DNA of 61,450 nt from Kiloniellales bacterium (lineage in GTDB: Bacteria > Pseudomonadota > Alphaproteobacteria > Kiloniellales > JAKSDN01), in contig JASJEC010000005.1 in assembly GCA_030064845.1 (NCBI GenBank), positions 1 to 61,450 on the forward strand. The letters run 5' to 3'. The notes beneath the pieces were generated by a model. The model saw only the letters and a program-made list of their open reading frames with translations. It was not told the origin of the DNA and ran no database searches. A program made the position numbers and the translations under genes. Position 1 is the stretch's first letter. Every line of letters starts with the position of its first letter. Positions 15,563 through 24,553 of this stretch are shown in pieces.

Positions 15563-16330
15563 CTACGGCTGGAACTGCTCCAGCAGGATGCGCTGCTCCA
15601 GATTGTGTTCCGGGTCGAAGAGGATGTGAAGCGAGACGCTCTGGTCCTCCCAGACCTCGACCCGCGACACCTCGCGCACCTCGGTGTAGTCGGCCACGGC
15701 GCTGACCGGGCGCTTCTTCGGGTCGACCACCTCGAAGATAACCTTCGCCCGATTGGGCAGGAGGGCGCCGCGCCAGCGCCGGGGGCGGAACGGGCTGATC
15801 GGGGTCAGCGCCAGCAGCTGGGCGCCGACCGGGACGATCGGCCCGTGGGCGGAGAGGTTGTAGGCCGTACTGCCGGCGGGCGTGGCCAGCAGGATCCCGT
15901 CGCACATCAGCTCCTCGAGCCGTACGACGCCGTCGACCGAGACCCTTATCCGGGCGGCCTGGCGGGTCTCGCGCAGCAGGGCGACCTCGTTGATGGCGAG
16001 CGCCTCGGAAGCGGTGCCGCCGACCGCCTGGGCGTGCATGCGCAGCGGATGGAGCGTCACCATCTCGGCCCGGGCGAGCCGCGCCGGCAGGTCCTCTGCG
16101 TGGAATTCGTTCATCAGGAAGCCGACGGTGCCGCGGTTCATGCCGTAGATCGGGACCCCGCGCTCGATCGAGCCGTGCAGCGTCTCCAGCATGAGCCCAT
16201 CGCCGCCGAGCGCCACGATGACGTCGGCTTCGTCCGCGGGCACGGTCTGGTAGCGGGCCTCCAGGTCGCGGCGCGCCTCTTGGGCCTCGTCGGTGTCGGC
16301 GGCCACGAAGGCGAAGCTCGGAGAGGTCAT
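15563..16330 (-). CDS. nadK: NAD kinase
   Basis: 255-aa cytoplasmic enzyme phosphorylating NAD to NADP. The diagnostic GGDG is at 42-45 with the catalytic Asp44; NEV in [10 protein letters not shown] and the [15 protein letters not shown] segment are also present. The length matches the short alphaproteobacterial NadK. The ATG at 16330 was preferred over an upstream in-frame start at 16417 because similarity begins at [14 protein letters not shown]. It is transcribed divergently from the small exported protein at 16514. Confidence 0.93.
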   Translation of the reverse strand: MTSPSFAFVAADTDEAQEARRDLEARYQTVPADEADVIVALGGDGLMLETLHGSIERGVPIYGMNRGTVGFLMNEFHAEDLPARLARAEMVTLHPLRMHAQAVGGTASEALAINEVALLRETRQAARIRVSVDGVVRLEELMCDGILLATPAGSTAYNLSAHGPIVPVGAQLLALTPISPFRPRRWRGALLPNRAKVIFEVVDPKKRPVSAVADYTEVREVSRVEVWEDQSVSLHILFDPEHNLEQRILLEQFQP

Positions 16331-16513
16331 CGCGGGGTCCGCCGGTTCCGGCACGGTGGGGTCAGCTCTTGAACCGAGTATAACCCGGCGCCCTGGGGAC
16401 GCCAGAGGAGGCTTCACGAAGCTTTGTTCGATGCAATCGAGACGGGGCTTGCCTCCCCGGGGCCGCCTCCCCAGTTTCCAGCCCGGTGCACGTCAGTAGG
16501 GAAACACTCGACA

Positions 16514-17011
16514 ATGACCCACGCCCGCAAGCTCCGCGCCCTGGCGCTGGCCGGCAGCCTGCTGCTCTGGCCCGCGGCCGTCCATGCCCAGAACAGCAAC
16601 GGCGACCGGCACAGTGGCTACTACTATCCCGAACCCGAGACCCGGGAGACCTACAAGGCGCGGGGACCGACGCTGCAGCAGGCCAACCGCTCGCTGCGGA
16701 TCGGCTTCGTCACCGGCCTGACCACGGCCATGGCCCAACGCCCCTATGCCCCGCTTTTCGCCATGTTCGCGAAGGGCACCAAGGCCGACAAGCTGATCAT
16801 CGTCGCCATGGACGACGGGCCGCTCGACACGCTCTACCGGGCGCGCGGCGTTCTGGCGGACCTGACGGCCATGGCCCGCCTGATGCCGGTCTTCGCCGAG
16901 TACGGCGTGCAGGATTGGTTCACCTTCTTCGACCTGATGAAGATGATGGGCTTCCGACAGCTCACCATCTCCAACGGCCGGGATTTCGCGCACCGGGTGG
17001 TGATCGAGTGA
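16514..17011 (+). CDS. Hypothetical exported protein, 165 aa
   Basis: A signal peptide is clear: KLRALALAGSLLLWPAAVHAQ with likely cleavage after VHA. The mature part is about 140 residues, with a hydrophobic FVTGLTTAMAQRPYAPLFAMF stretch that could be a second membrane-associated segment, and the ending FRQLTISNGRDFAHRVVIE. I recall similar uncharacterised alphaproteobacterial proteins but no function. The frame continues upstream to 16424; ATG 16514 was chosen for the signal peptide. It converges with the bactofilin gene 12 nt away. Confidence 0.8.
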   Translation: MTHARKLRALALAGSLLLWPAAVHAQNSNGDRHSGYYYPEPETRETYKARGPTLQQANRSLRIGFVTGLTTAMAQRPYAPLFAMFAKGTKADKLIIVAMDDGPLDTLYRARGVLADLTAMARLMPVFAEYGVQDWFTFFDLMKMMGFRQLTISNGRDFAHRVVIE

Positions 17012-17023
17012 TAAGCGGCGGCC

Positions 17024-17458
17024 TCAGGCCGACTTGAGCGCGGTCACCTCGTCTTCCGACTTCGCCGTCTCGCCGCCCAGGCGGCCGATGTAGCCTTCGA
17101 AGGCGGCGCCTTTGTCCAGCTGCAGGACGTCCTGGTAGATGTCGCCCTTGACCTTGGCGGTGTCGGTCAGGATCACCTTGCGAGCCCGGACCTCGCCGGT
17201 GAACTCGCCGCAGATGCGGACCGTCTCCGCCGTCACCTTGCTGTTGATCACGGGCTGGGCGCCCAGCGTCAGGGTGCGGCAGGTGATGTCGCCATCGACA
17301 CGGCCCTCGATCCGCAGGTCGCCGGTGCAGACCAGGTTGCCCTTGATGGTCAGGTCGGAGCTGATGATGGAATGATGGTGCTGGCCGGACTTGGCGCGGC
17401 TGCTTGCTTTCTTCTCTTTTTCGCTGGACGAGTCCGCGGCTTGGGACTGAAACATCAT
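17024..17458 (-). CDS. Bactofilin family polymer-forming protein
   Basis: 144 aa. The core (residues ~30-125) is the beta-helical bactofilin/DUF583 domain, seen as regularly spaced hydrophobic strands such as LTIKGNLVCTGDLRIEGRVDGDI. Bactofilins polymerise without nucleotide and organise cell-wall enzymes, stalks or polar structures. Both ends are short and charged, as usual. The first ATG is followed by a second Met; AAGGAG lies 10 nt before the first. Confidence 0.92.
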   Translation of the reverse strand: MMFQSQAADSSSEKEKKASSRAKSGQHHHSIISSDLTIKGNLVCTGDLRIEGRVDGDITCRTLTLGAQPVINSKVTAETVRICGEFTGEVRARKVILTDTAKVKGDIYQDVLQLDKGAAFEGYIGRLGGETAKSEDEVTALKSA

Positions 17459-17631
17459 GAGATGGCAACTCCTTGGCTAATCGGTTGCAGGCGATCCTGC
17501 CCGTCAGCCATCCCATGTACCGCAAACCCCACGCCCACAGGATACCACCAGTCGCGAAAATGGGTGTGGCTCTTTTTGTGACAAAACAGGAGAAAATTTA
17601 GGTACCTGGGCCGCTTAGGCCCCGAGCGCCC

Positions 17632-18633
17632 TCAGCCGCCGGTCACGCTCATGTGCCGGGAAACCGCCGGGCGCCTGCGCCGCCGGTCGATGACGAAGTC
17701 GTGCCCCTTGGGCTTGCGCGAGATCGCCTCGGCGATGGCCGCGTCGAGCAGGGCGTCGTCGTCGCTCATGCGCAGCGGGGCGACGAGGTCGGCCGCGTCC
17801 TCTTGCCCGAGGCACATGTAGAGCGTGCCGGTGCAGGTCAGACGGACCCGGTTGCAGCTCTCGCAGAAGTTATGGGTGAGCGGCGTGATGAAGCCGAGCC
17901 GGCCGCCGGTCTCCGCGATCCGGCTGTAGCGTGCCGGCCCGCCGGTGCGGTAGTCGATCTCTTCCAGCGTCCAGCGCTTGGCCAGCTCGGCCCGCACCAT
18001 GGAGAGCGGCAGGTACTGGTCGAGCCGGGCTTCCTCGCCGATCTCGCCCATGGGCATGACCTCGATGAAGGTCAGGTCGAAGCCCTCGTCGCCGCACCAG
18101 CTGACCAGGCTGTGCAGCTCGTCGTCGTTGACACCCTTGAGGGCGACGGTGTTGATCTTGACCGCCAGCCCCGCCCGCTTGGCCGCTTTCAGACCCTCCA
18201 TGACCCGGTCCAGCTTGCCCCAGCGGGTGATCGCGGCGAACTTGTCCGGATCGAGGGTGTCGAGCGAGACGTTGATCCGCTTGACCCCTAGGTCGGCCAG
18301 CTCGCCGGCGTAGCGGGCCAGCTGGCTGCCGTTGGTGGTCAGGGTCAGCTCGTCGAGCGCGCCGCTCTCGAGGTGGCGCGAGAGGTTGCGGATCAGGCTC
18401 ATGATGTTGCGCCGGACCAGGGGCTCGCCGCCGGTCAGGCGCAGCTTGCGCACGCCCTGGCGCACGAAGGCGCTGCACAGGCGGTCGAGCTCCTCGAGGC
18501 TCAGCACCTGGGCCTTGGGCAGGAAGGTCATGTCTTCCGCCATGCAATAGACGCAGCGGAAGTCGCAACGGTCGGTGACTGAGACCCGAAGATAGGTGAT
18601 CGCCCGGCCGAAGGGGTCGATCATCGCACTCAT
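17632..18633 (-). CDS. moaA: GTP 3',8-cyclase
   Basis: 333-aa radical-SAM enzyme catalysing the first step of molybdenum (or tungsten) cofactor synthesis from GTP. The SAM cluster motif is C23-x3-C27-x2-C30 ([10 protein letters not shown]), LTGGEPLVR follows, and the second, substrate-binding cluster is [18 protein letters not shown] (C-x2-C-x13-C). The conserved C-terminal Gly-Gly (HMSVTGG) is present. ATG 18633 has GGGAGGAA 7 nt upstream; the in-frame extension to 18684 lacks similarity. It opens the FDH/cofactor region; no moaC, moaD or moaE is in the window. Confidence 0.97.
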   Translation of the reverse strand: MSAMIDPFGRAITYLRVSVTDRCDFRCVYCMAEDMTFLPKAQVLSLEELDRLCSAFVRQGVRKLRLTGGEPLVRRNIMSLIRNLSRHLESGALDELTLTTNGSQLARYAGELADLGVKRINVSLDTLDPDKFAAITRWGKLDRVMEGLKAAKRAGLAVKINTVALKGVNDDELHSLVSWCGDEGFDLTFIEVMPMGEIGEEARLDQYLPLSMVRAELAKRWTLEEIDYRTGGPARYSRIAETGGRLGFITPLTHNFCESCNRVRLTCTGTLYMCLGQEDAADLVAPLRMSDDDALLDAAIAEAISRKPKGHDFVIDRRRRRPAVSRHMSVTGG

Positions 18634-18820
18634 GCTGTTCCTCCCACCCTGGCCGTTTCGGCCCTTTGGAATCCCCGGACGCACCTGGGATTCGCTTGCT
18701 GCGCAGTTTCCTACGGAAGGCTGCCCGGCGCAAGATGCTCTCGCCGCCGGGCGCGGCCTGCTAAGCTGACATAATGTCTCGTTGCACCGACTTCAAACCG
18801 CCCCGCTCCGGTCCGCCGCG

Positions 18821-19123
18821 ATGAACCGAGAGGCCCAGCAGCCCAACTCGGCCCTCGACGGGCCCCTTGCCCGGCTCTGCGCGGCCGGCGTCCTGGTGCT
18901 GGTCGCGGTTCTGCTGGTCTATGTCCACCGCGACGATCTCTTCCCGCCCGAGGCCGCGGCCGTCGCGGCCGACGATCCGGTCGCGCGCTGCTTCGCCCAG
19001 CGGGCGGCCGACATCGACCAGATGCGGGCGGAGGAGACGATCAGTCCGGCGCAGGCCGAACTCTTCAAGGATCGGGCACGGGCGCTCTGCCAGGCCCAAG
19101 CCGGGCAGGCCGCGCCCCGCTAG
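18821..19123 (+). CDS. Small membrane-anchored hypothetical protein, 100 aa
   Basis: One membrane segment (LCAAGVLVLVAVLLVYVH, about residues 20-38) follows a short cytoplasmic N-terminus; the rest (DDPVARCFAQRAADIDQM... FKDRARALCQAQ) is a soluble helical domain with two Cys that could pair outside the membrane. Family not recognised. ATG 18821 was chosen over an upstream in-frame GTG/TTG because the hydrophobic segment then has a normal N-terminal position. It faces the NapF-like gene convergently, 6 nt apart. Confidence 0.65.
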   Translation: MNREAQQPNSALDGPLARLCAAGVLVLVAVLLVYVHRDDLFPPEAAAVAADDPVARCFAQRAADIDQMRAEETISPAQAELFKDRARALCQAQAGQAAPR

Positions 19124-19129
19124 CCGGCA

Positions 19130-19624
19130 CTATCCAGCGACGTCGCGCATAGCGATGGCGCCGGCCGGGCAGGCCGCGACGCAGGCCCCGCAGCCCGAAC
19201 AGTCGGCGGTCCCGATCCGGGCCAGCGCGAAGCCGCCGGCGAAGAGATCGAAGGAAATGGCGCCGGTCTCGCAATAGGCGTCGCAGAGCTGGCAGACCAC
19301 GCCCTGGAACGCGTGGCACCCCGCGCCGACCGTCGCCTTGTAGTCCCAGGGGCGCCCGGCCTCCGGCGCCGCGAAGGCGCCGCGGTCGCAGACCCGCGCG
19401 CAGGCACCGCAGAAATCGCAGCCGCCGCGGTCAAAATCGATCTCGGGCGCCCCGTCACGGCCGAGGAACAGGAGGCCCCGAGGACAGGCACGGACGCAGA
19501 CGCCGCAGGCGTCACATTGCCCGGCGCGCAGCGCTTCGGCTCGGAACCAGGGCGGCCGAAAACAGGGGCCGTCGTCCCAGGCTGGTCCGTTTGCACTGTG
19601 CTCGATTCTCTCAGGCTGGTTCAC
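19130..19624 (-). CDS. NapF-like ferredoxin protein with four 4Fe-4S sites
   Basis: 164 aa, GTG start. Four cysteine groups are visible: C37/40/43/47, C69/72/75/79, C111/114/118 (with C103) and C142/145/148/152, each CP-terminated or close to it. This is the NapF arrangement; NapF is a cytoplasmic protein tied to maturation or electron supply of molybdoenzymes. No nap genes are present here, and the context is formate dehydrogenase, so a role in FDH maturation is inferred. The NlpC/P60 gene precedes it, 73 nt away. Confidence 0.85.
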   Translation of the reverse strand: MNQPERIEHSANGPAWDDGPCFRPPWFRAEALRAGQCDACGVCVRACPRGLLFLGRDGAPEIDFDRGGCDFCGACARVCDRGAFAAPEAGRPWDYKATVGAGCHAFQGVVCQLCDAYCETGAISFDLFAGGFALARIGTADCSGCGACVAACPAGAIAMRDVAG

Positions 19625-19697
19625 GCCAGATCCCCGCCCACGCCTTGACCAGCAAGTGTGCCAGCCCCCTCTTACATGGCGAATAGCGCGCTGGCGG

Positions 19698-20549
19698 TCA
19701 AGCGCGTGGCCGCCGGATCGAGGTGATGCCGCGGCCGCCCTCGGCGACGACCCGCTCCACCACGTCTGCCAGCGGTTCGACCGCCGTCAGCATGTCGAAG
19801 GCGTTGGCGTGAACCACCCGCTCAGCGTCCAGGGCGATGGCGACGTGGCCGGGAAAATAGATGATGTCGCCGCGCTCGGGCGGCTGGTCCAGCGGGCGCG
19901 CCACGCCGAGCGTCGTCTCCTGCTGGCCGCTGTCCCTGAGGCAGGCAATGCCGGACCGGTCGAGAACCAGCTGAACAAGCGCCGAGCAGTCCAGGCCGAT
20001 GGTGGACCGGCCGCCCCAGAGGTAGGGCACGCCGAGCAGGCTCAGCGCGGTTTCGACATAGTCGGGCTGAGTGCCGGTCAGGGGCGCCAGGTGTTTGCGG
20101 TAGATAAAGCCGCCTGGAACCTTGCTGAAGGCGCCGTCCTCGCCGGTCACGGCCGCGCGCGCCCCGAGGCTGAGCACCTCGAGCGGCGGCGCCTTGATGT
20201 CCGGCTCCGGATAGAGGAACGAACGGGGCGCCGAAAGCTTGTGCGCGGCCGCGGCCGTCTCGTCGCCCAAGGCGGAAGAGGGCGCGTAGCCGACATAGCC
20301 GTCGGTCTCGTTCTGCACCCAGGACCAGCCGCCACGCTCCTCGAACACCAGCACGGTTTCGCCGAACAGCAGCTGGCTGTCGAGCGCGGCCCGATCTTCC
20401 GGTTCGCGCCTGAGGTCGGCGACGCCGACGGCCACCCGGCGCCGCCGGCCGGCCACGAATTGGGCGGCCTCGACCCGTCCCTCGAGGCGCGCGTCCGCCA
20501 GGTCGGGGCGGTAGGCGTTGAGTCGGGGACTGAGTTGGTCGTCGCTCAC
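19698..20549 (-). CDS. NlpC/P60 family peptidase with SH3-like domains
   Basis: 283-aa cell-wall endopeptidase of the C40 family. Two SH3-like regions (about residues 38-92 and 105-155) precede the catalytic domain with Cys188 (GLDCSALVQ), His235 (FPGHVAIAL) and His247 (VVHANAF). It has no obvious signal peptide, which is also the case for many alphaproteobacterial members of this group. The substrate is probably the peptide stem of peptidoglycan. GTG start. Its place between two Fe-S protein genes is odd functionally and may be positional only. Confidence 0.9.
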   Translation of the reverse strand: MSDDQLSPRLNAYRPDLADARLEGRVEAAQFVAGRRRRVAVGVADLRREPEDRAALDSQLLFGETVLVFEERGGWSWVQNETDGYVGYAPSSALGDETAAAAHKLSAPRSFLYPEPDIKAPPLEVLSLGARAAVTGEDGAFSKVPGGFIYRKHLAPLTGTQPDYVETALSLLGVPYLWGGRSTIGLDCSALVQLVLDRSGIACLRDSGQQETTLGVARPLDQPPERGDIIYFPGHVAIALDAERVVHANAFDMLTAVEPLADVVERVVAEGGRGITSIRRPRA

Positions 20550-20612
20550 AGGTTGCTTCCCTTTTGCCGGACCGAGCCTAGACCGGTGAGCTGAAGAAAC
20601 CCTTGGCCGGCA

Positions 20613-22700
20613 TCACGCCTCGCCGTTGTTCTTGCCGGTGCCGGCGGCGCGCTCGGCCAGCAGCTTGGCCCGCGCCTCCTCGATCTCGCGTTCGCGCAGG
20701 TAGTCGTCCGTCGTCCGCGGCACGGGGCGCGGGGCAGCGGCCATGGGTGCGTCGGCGTCGAACTGCACCACGACACGGCAGTCCTCGCACATCATGATGC
20801 GCTCGACTTGCTCGCCGCCGAACATCCAGTGCTTGTCGGCCAGCTTCTGGGCGATGTGCTCGATCGATCGCTTCACCCCGAAGGCCTTGCCGCAGCGGAT
20901 GCAGTGGAACGGCTCTTCGCGGTTGATCTCGACCGTGCCGCGCGCCTCGTCGGTGAAGTTGAAGCGCGGCGCCAGGGTGATCACGCTCTCCGGGCAGGTG
21001 TTGCGGCACAGCCCGCACTGGACGCAGGCCTCCTCGTTGAAGCCGAGCCAGGGCCGGGACTCGTCGTCAAGCAGCGCGCCGGTCGGGCAGGCGCCGACGC
21101 AGGCCAGACAGAGCGTACAGCCGGCCGTGTCGACCTCGACCGCGCCGAAGGGCGCCCCCTGGGCCAGGGGCAGGATGTCGACCTTGCGCGGCGCTTCCTG
21201 GTGCAGGTGCCGGAGCGCCAGCATGATCCGGCTGCGCTTGCCGCCCATGGGCAGGAACCCGCCCGCCGGCGCGGCCGGGTCGGGCGCGAAGTCCCAGAGC
21301 GCCGCCTCGACCGCCTCCGGGTCCGGCTGGTCCAGAACCCGGATCCGTCCGCCGCCGTAGCCGAGGCCGTCCATGACCGTCTCTGCCAGGCCGACCTGCT
21401 GCGCCAGGCCCGAGAGCTCCTCGGCCTTGGTGGGGTCGACCAGGACCACGACACCGGCTGCCCCGTAGGCCAGCGCGGCGGCCAGGAAGTCGAGCCCGAT
21501 CTGGGTCACCTCGTTGACCGCGAAGGGCAGGACCCGCCCGGGCAGCCCGCGGCCCATGCGGGCGGTCAGCGCGATCACCTCGCCGCCGTGGCGGCTGTCG
21601 TGGATTAGGATCACGGGCTCCTCGCCGCCGGCCGCCTGGTAGGACTGGAGCAGGGTGCGCAGGCGCTGGAACAGCAAATCCCCCGCCGGGAACTGGTAGG
21701 TCGCCGCGCCGGTCGGGCAGACGCTGGCGCAGGAGCCGCAGCCGGCGCAGACGAAGGGGTCGATCTCGACGGTGTCGCCGGCCGAGCTGATCGCCGAGGT
21801 CGGGCAGACGTCGAGGCAGCGGGTGCAACCGGTCTTGCGGCTGCGCGAATGGGCGCAGAGGCCGGCGTCGAAGTGGACGTAGCGCGGCTTCTCAAACTCG
21901 CCCACCATGTCGGCGATCTGGAACAGCGCCTTCTCGACCGCCACCGGATCGCCCGGGTCCGGCCGGAAGTAGCCGTCGCGGCGCTCCTTGGCCGGGAACA
22001 GCGGCGTGCCGCCGGTCAGGTCGAGGATCAGGTCGCACTCCGAGTAGGCGTTGTCCCGCGGCGCCTCGAAGGCCAGCCGCTGACGCGACGCGGGGATCGT
22101 GGGCGCGTAGGCGTTCACGTTGACCCCGAACTTCCCCAGATGGCCCTCGGCGCGGACGATCGTGCCGCGGAACACCGGGACGTCCATCAGGCCGGGCGCC
22201 GGCACGTCCTCGGGCCGGTCGAGCAGGACGGTCACCTCCAGGCGGCCGTTCAGGCGCTTGCCTGCCTCGATCGCCACCTCGTCGCGGCCGTAGACCAGGC
22301 AGACGCCCTTGGATTCCAGGGCGACGGCCGGCGTCGGGGTGACCTCGAGGGCGGCCTCGGCGAGAAGGCCGGCGATCTTGGCGGTGGCGTCGGTCCCGCC
22401 GGCGGCCTCGGACCAGCCGCTGTTCTCGCGGATGTTGACGAAGGCGAGTTCGGCTTCGGGGTTGTCCTCCTGGGCGACTTCCGTGAACAGCGGGGCTTCC
22501 TGGGTGCAGGCGACCAGGACCGGCGCTTCGCCGGCGACGGCCTGCTGGAAGTTGCCGAGCTGCGCCCGGCACAGCTGGCTGTTCAACGCCAGCGCGCCGT
22601 CGCCGCCGGCGGCGGCGCAGGCCTTGGAAAGCTTCGCCTCGTCGAGCGGCATGGTGGCTTCGCAATCGCACACCAGCAGCGTCTTGCCGCGCATCTTCAT
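20613..22700 (-). CDS. Large 4Fe-4S poly-ferredoxin protein of the FDH locus
   Basis: 695 aa. The N-terminus has extra cysteines (C12-x-C14, C29, C45, C66 in the GTG-based numbering). Central CTRCLDVCP and CAGCGSCASVCP, then CTLCLACVGACP and CVQCGLCRNTCP, form four 4Fe-4S ferredoxin sites; the C-terminus has CIRC...CEDC, a zinc-ribbon-like pair. Homologues usually sit beside DUF3305/DUF3306/TorD/FDH genes in alphaproteobacteria. An electron-carrier or sulfur/cluster role in FDH maturation is inferred. The start could be GTG 22703 or ATG 22700; GGAGA precedes both. Confidence 0.85.
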   Translation of the reverse strand: MKMRGKTLLVCDCEATMPLDEAKLSKACAAAGGDGALALNSQLCRAQLGNFQQAVAGEAPVLVACTQEAPLFTEVAQEDNPEAELAFVNIRENSGWSEAAGGTDATAKIAGLLAEAALEVTPTPAVALESKGVCLVYGRDEVAIEAGKRLNGRLEVTVLLDRPEDVPAPGLMDVPVFRGTIVRAEGHLGKFGVNVNAYAPTIPASRQRLAFEAPRDNAYSECDLILDLTGGTPLFPAKERRDGYFRPDPGDPVAVEKALFQIADMVGEFEKPRYVHFDAGLCAHSRSRKTGCTRCLDVCPTSAISSAGDTVEIDPFVCAGCGSCASVCPTGAATYQFPAGDLLFQRLRTLLQSYQAAGGEEPVILIHDSRHGGEVIALTARMGRGLPGRVLPFAVNEVTQIGLDFLAAALAYGAAGVVVLVDPTKAEELSGLAQQVGLAETVMDGLGYGGGRIRVLDQPDPEAVEAALWDFAPDPAAPAGGFLPMGGKRSRIMLALRHLHQEAPRKVDILPLAQGAPFGAVEVDTAGCTLCLACVGACPTGALLDDESRPWLGFNEEACVQCGLCRNTCPESVITLAPRFNFTDEARGTVEINREEPFHCIRCGKAFGVKRSIEHIAQKLADKHWMFGGEQVERIMMCEDCRVVVQFDADAPMAAAPRPVPRTTDDYLREREIEEARAKLLAERAAGTGKNNGEA

Positions 22701-22758
22701 CACGCTTCTCTCCCCGGGGGCCGCTTGCCGGCCCTGGTCTTGCTCTTGCGCCCTGATC

Positions 22759-22823
22759 TAGAGCGGATTCACCGGGTTTGATGGATCACCTGTGGCGATT
22801 CAGTCAAACCCGGACCTGCTCTA
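22759..22823. repeat. 65-nt hairpin repeat, copy A3
   Basis: Third copy of the unit, 18 kb from A1 and A2, in the 250-bp divergent gap between the poly-ferredoxin and HTH regulator genes. It has TAGAGCGGAT/CTGCTCTA ends, the TCA bulge in the left arm, the CCGGGTTTGA/TCAAACCCGG stem and the apical ATCACC-TGT-GGCGAT. It differs from A2 at only a few positions. Confidence 0.88.
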
Positions 22824-22950
22824 GGCAGGCGTTGGTATACCACAGCGCCCCCGCGGTCCAAGACTCCGTCCGTGCTGCCGCGCGTCCCGATTTTCTTGGG
22901 CCGGCGCGGCGCCGATCCTATACCCTGGCGCGGCAGGAGGGGCGGAAGGC

Positions 22951-23841
22951 GTGCACGACTTCATGACCACGCGGGAAGTGGCCGAGTATCTTCGCATCAA
23001 GGAGCGGCGGGTCTACGAACTTGTGCGCCAGGAGGCCATTCCCTGCACCAAGGTGACCGGCAAGTGGCTGTTCTCCCGGGAGCAGATCGACACCTGGCTG
23101 GCCGGCGGCGCCCGCGGCGAGACCGGCGCGCCCGCGGCGGCGCCGGCGGTCATCGTCGGCAGCCACGATCCTCTGCTCGACTGGGCGGTGCGGGAGTCGG
23201 GCTGCGGCCTGGCGCTGCTGGCCGGCGGCAGTCTCGACGGCCTCGCGCGCTTCGCCGAGGGCGAGGCCCAGGTTGCCGCGTTGCACCTCTTCGATCCGGA
23301 CAGCGAGCGCTTCAACATCGACGCGGTCCGCCAGGCCATGCCGCCCGCCGGGCTGGTGCTGATCGAGTGGGCCTGGCGCACCCAGGGCCTGGTGCTCGCT
23401 CCCGGCAATCCGCTCGGCGTCCGCGGCCTCGCCGACCTGGCCGGGCCCGGCGGCGCCGCGCCGCGGGTCGTGAAACGGCAGGAAGGAGCAGGATCCCGGC
23501 GGCTGTTCGCCCACCTGCTGGCGTCGGCAGGCGTCGAGCCGGAGCGGTTGCGCTTCGCGACCGAGACGGCGCGCAGCGAGCTGGACCTGGGGCTGGCGAT
23601 CCTCGAAGGCCGCGCCGACGCGGGCCTCGCCGTCGAAGCCGTGGCGCGGTCGCTCAAGCTCGACTTCCTGCCCTTGATGCGCGAGCGCTACGACCTGCTG
23701 ATCCGGCGGCGCGACTATTTCGAAGCGCCGGTTCAGACGCTGTTCGCCTTCGCCCGCAGCGGCGCGTTCCTAGCCCGCGCCGAGCAGATGGGCGGCTACG
23801 ACGTCTCCGGGCTCGGGCGGATCCAGCTCAACGGACCCTGA
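22951..23841 (+). CDS. HTH regulator with excisionase-type DNA-binding and PBP-like domains
   Basis: 296 aa. Residues ~5-50 (MTTREVAEYLRIKERRVYELV... GKWLFSREQIDTWL) are a MerR/excisionase-type HTH. The remainder is a periplasmic-binding-like domain of the kind found in MoeA-PBP proteins and some regulators (PF12727 type), with EGAGSRRLFAHLL and a 'RSELDLGLAILEGRADAGLA' segment. Such domains are thought to bind oxyanions or small ligands. Located among Mo/W-cofactor and FDH genes, it is a good candidate to control them in response to molybdate or tungstate; that is inference. GTG 22951 has AGGAGG ~10 nt before it; ATG 22963 is the alternative. Confidence 0.82.
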   Translation: MHDFMTTREVAEYLRIKERRVYELVRQEAIPCTKVTGKWLFSREQIDTWLAGGARGETGAPAAAPAVIVGSHDPLLDWAVRESGCGLALLAGGSLDGLARFAEGEAQVAALHLFDPDSERFNIDAVRQAMPPAGLVLIEWAWRTQGLVLAPGNPLGVRGLADLAGPGGAAPRVVKRQEGAGSRRLFAHLLASAGVEPERLRFATETARSELDLGLAILEGRADAGLAVEAVARSLKLDFLPLMRERYDLLIRRRDYFEAPVQTLFAFARSGAFLARAEQMGGYDVSGLGRIQLNGP

Positions 23842-23944
23842 CGCGCAGGTCCGGCCTTGCGCCGGCGCCGCCGGCCTTTATAGAGTGCGCGCCCGCGGCC
23901 GCGGCCGGCCGTGTCCGCCTGCCAGAGCCTGCGAGGGGGGTAAG

Positions 23945-24553
23945 ATGTTCGCGAATGCCAGTATAGTTAAGCTCTTCCCGGTCCCGCTGTGGGTGCACGC
24001 CCTGCGTCCCGAAGACGCGGCGGCCGTAAACGAGAGCCTGATGCCGGCGATCGAGCGGGAACGGGCGGCGAAACCCGCGCCCGGCCCGGGCGAAACCTGG
24101 CAGACCGGCACGATGCTTCAGGAGGACCCGGCGTTCCAGCCCCTGACCGGCTTAATCCGCGAGGCCGCCGAAGCGGTGCTGCAGCACCTTAAGGCCGAGT
24201 ACGACTCCTTCCGCATCACCGCGCTCTGGGCCGACGTGACGCCGCCCGGCGGCGCGCCTCAGCGCATGCAGACGCACCCCGACAACTACCTCAGCGGCAT
24301 CTATTGCGCACAGGTTCCCCTCGGCGGCAGCGGTCTGGTGTTCCAGGACCCCAGGCCGCAAACCGACGGCGTGGAGCCGACGTTCTCCGAGCCCAACGCC
24401 CAAAACTCGCGCAACGCCCACATCGAGGCGCAGCCGGGCGCGCTGATCATTTTTCCCTCGAGGCTGCCGCACTCGTTCGACCGGAACGGAGGCGAAAGCG
24501 AGAGAATCAGCCTCGGCTTCACCATCATGTTCGCCGGGCGGGCCGGCGGATGA
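23945..24553 (+). CDS. Putative 2OG-Fe(II) oxygenase (TIGR02466-like), intact
   Basis: 202 aa with the layout of the small 2-oxoglutarate/Fe(II) oxygenases annotated TIGR02466. The expected metal ligands are present: His111 and Asp113 (QTHPDNYLSGIY), distal His176 (FPSRLPHSF) and the 2OG-binding Arg187 (ERISLGF). The family's LVFQDPR element follows strand V. Substrates of the family are not established. ATG 23945 follows a G-rich ribosome-binding region. The next gene is a paralogue that has lost these ligands. Confidence 0.85.
   Translation: MFANASIVKLFPVPLWVHALRPEDAAAVNESLMPAIERERAAKPAPGPGETWQTGTMLQEDPAFQPLTGLIREAAEAVLQHLKAEYDSFRITALWADVTPPGGAPQRMQTHPDNYLSGIYCAQVPLGGSGLVFQDPRPQTDGVEPTFSEPNAQNSRNAHIEAQPGALIIFPSRLPHSFDRNGGESERISLGFTIMFAGRAGG

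Noticed and set aside
18634-18780. Moco-type riboswitch upstream of moaA
   Set aside because: A GCCCGGCG/CGCCGGGC hairpin is present in the leader, but I could not match the conserved Moco-RNA core, so no riboswitch is claimed.
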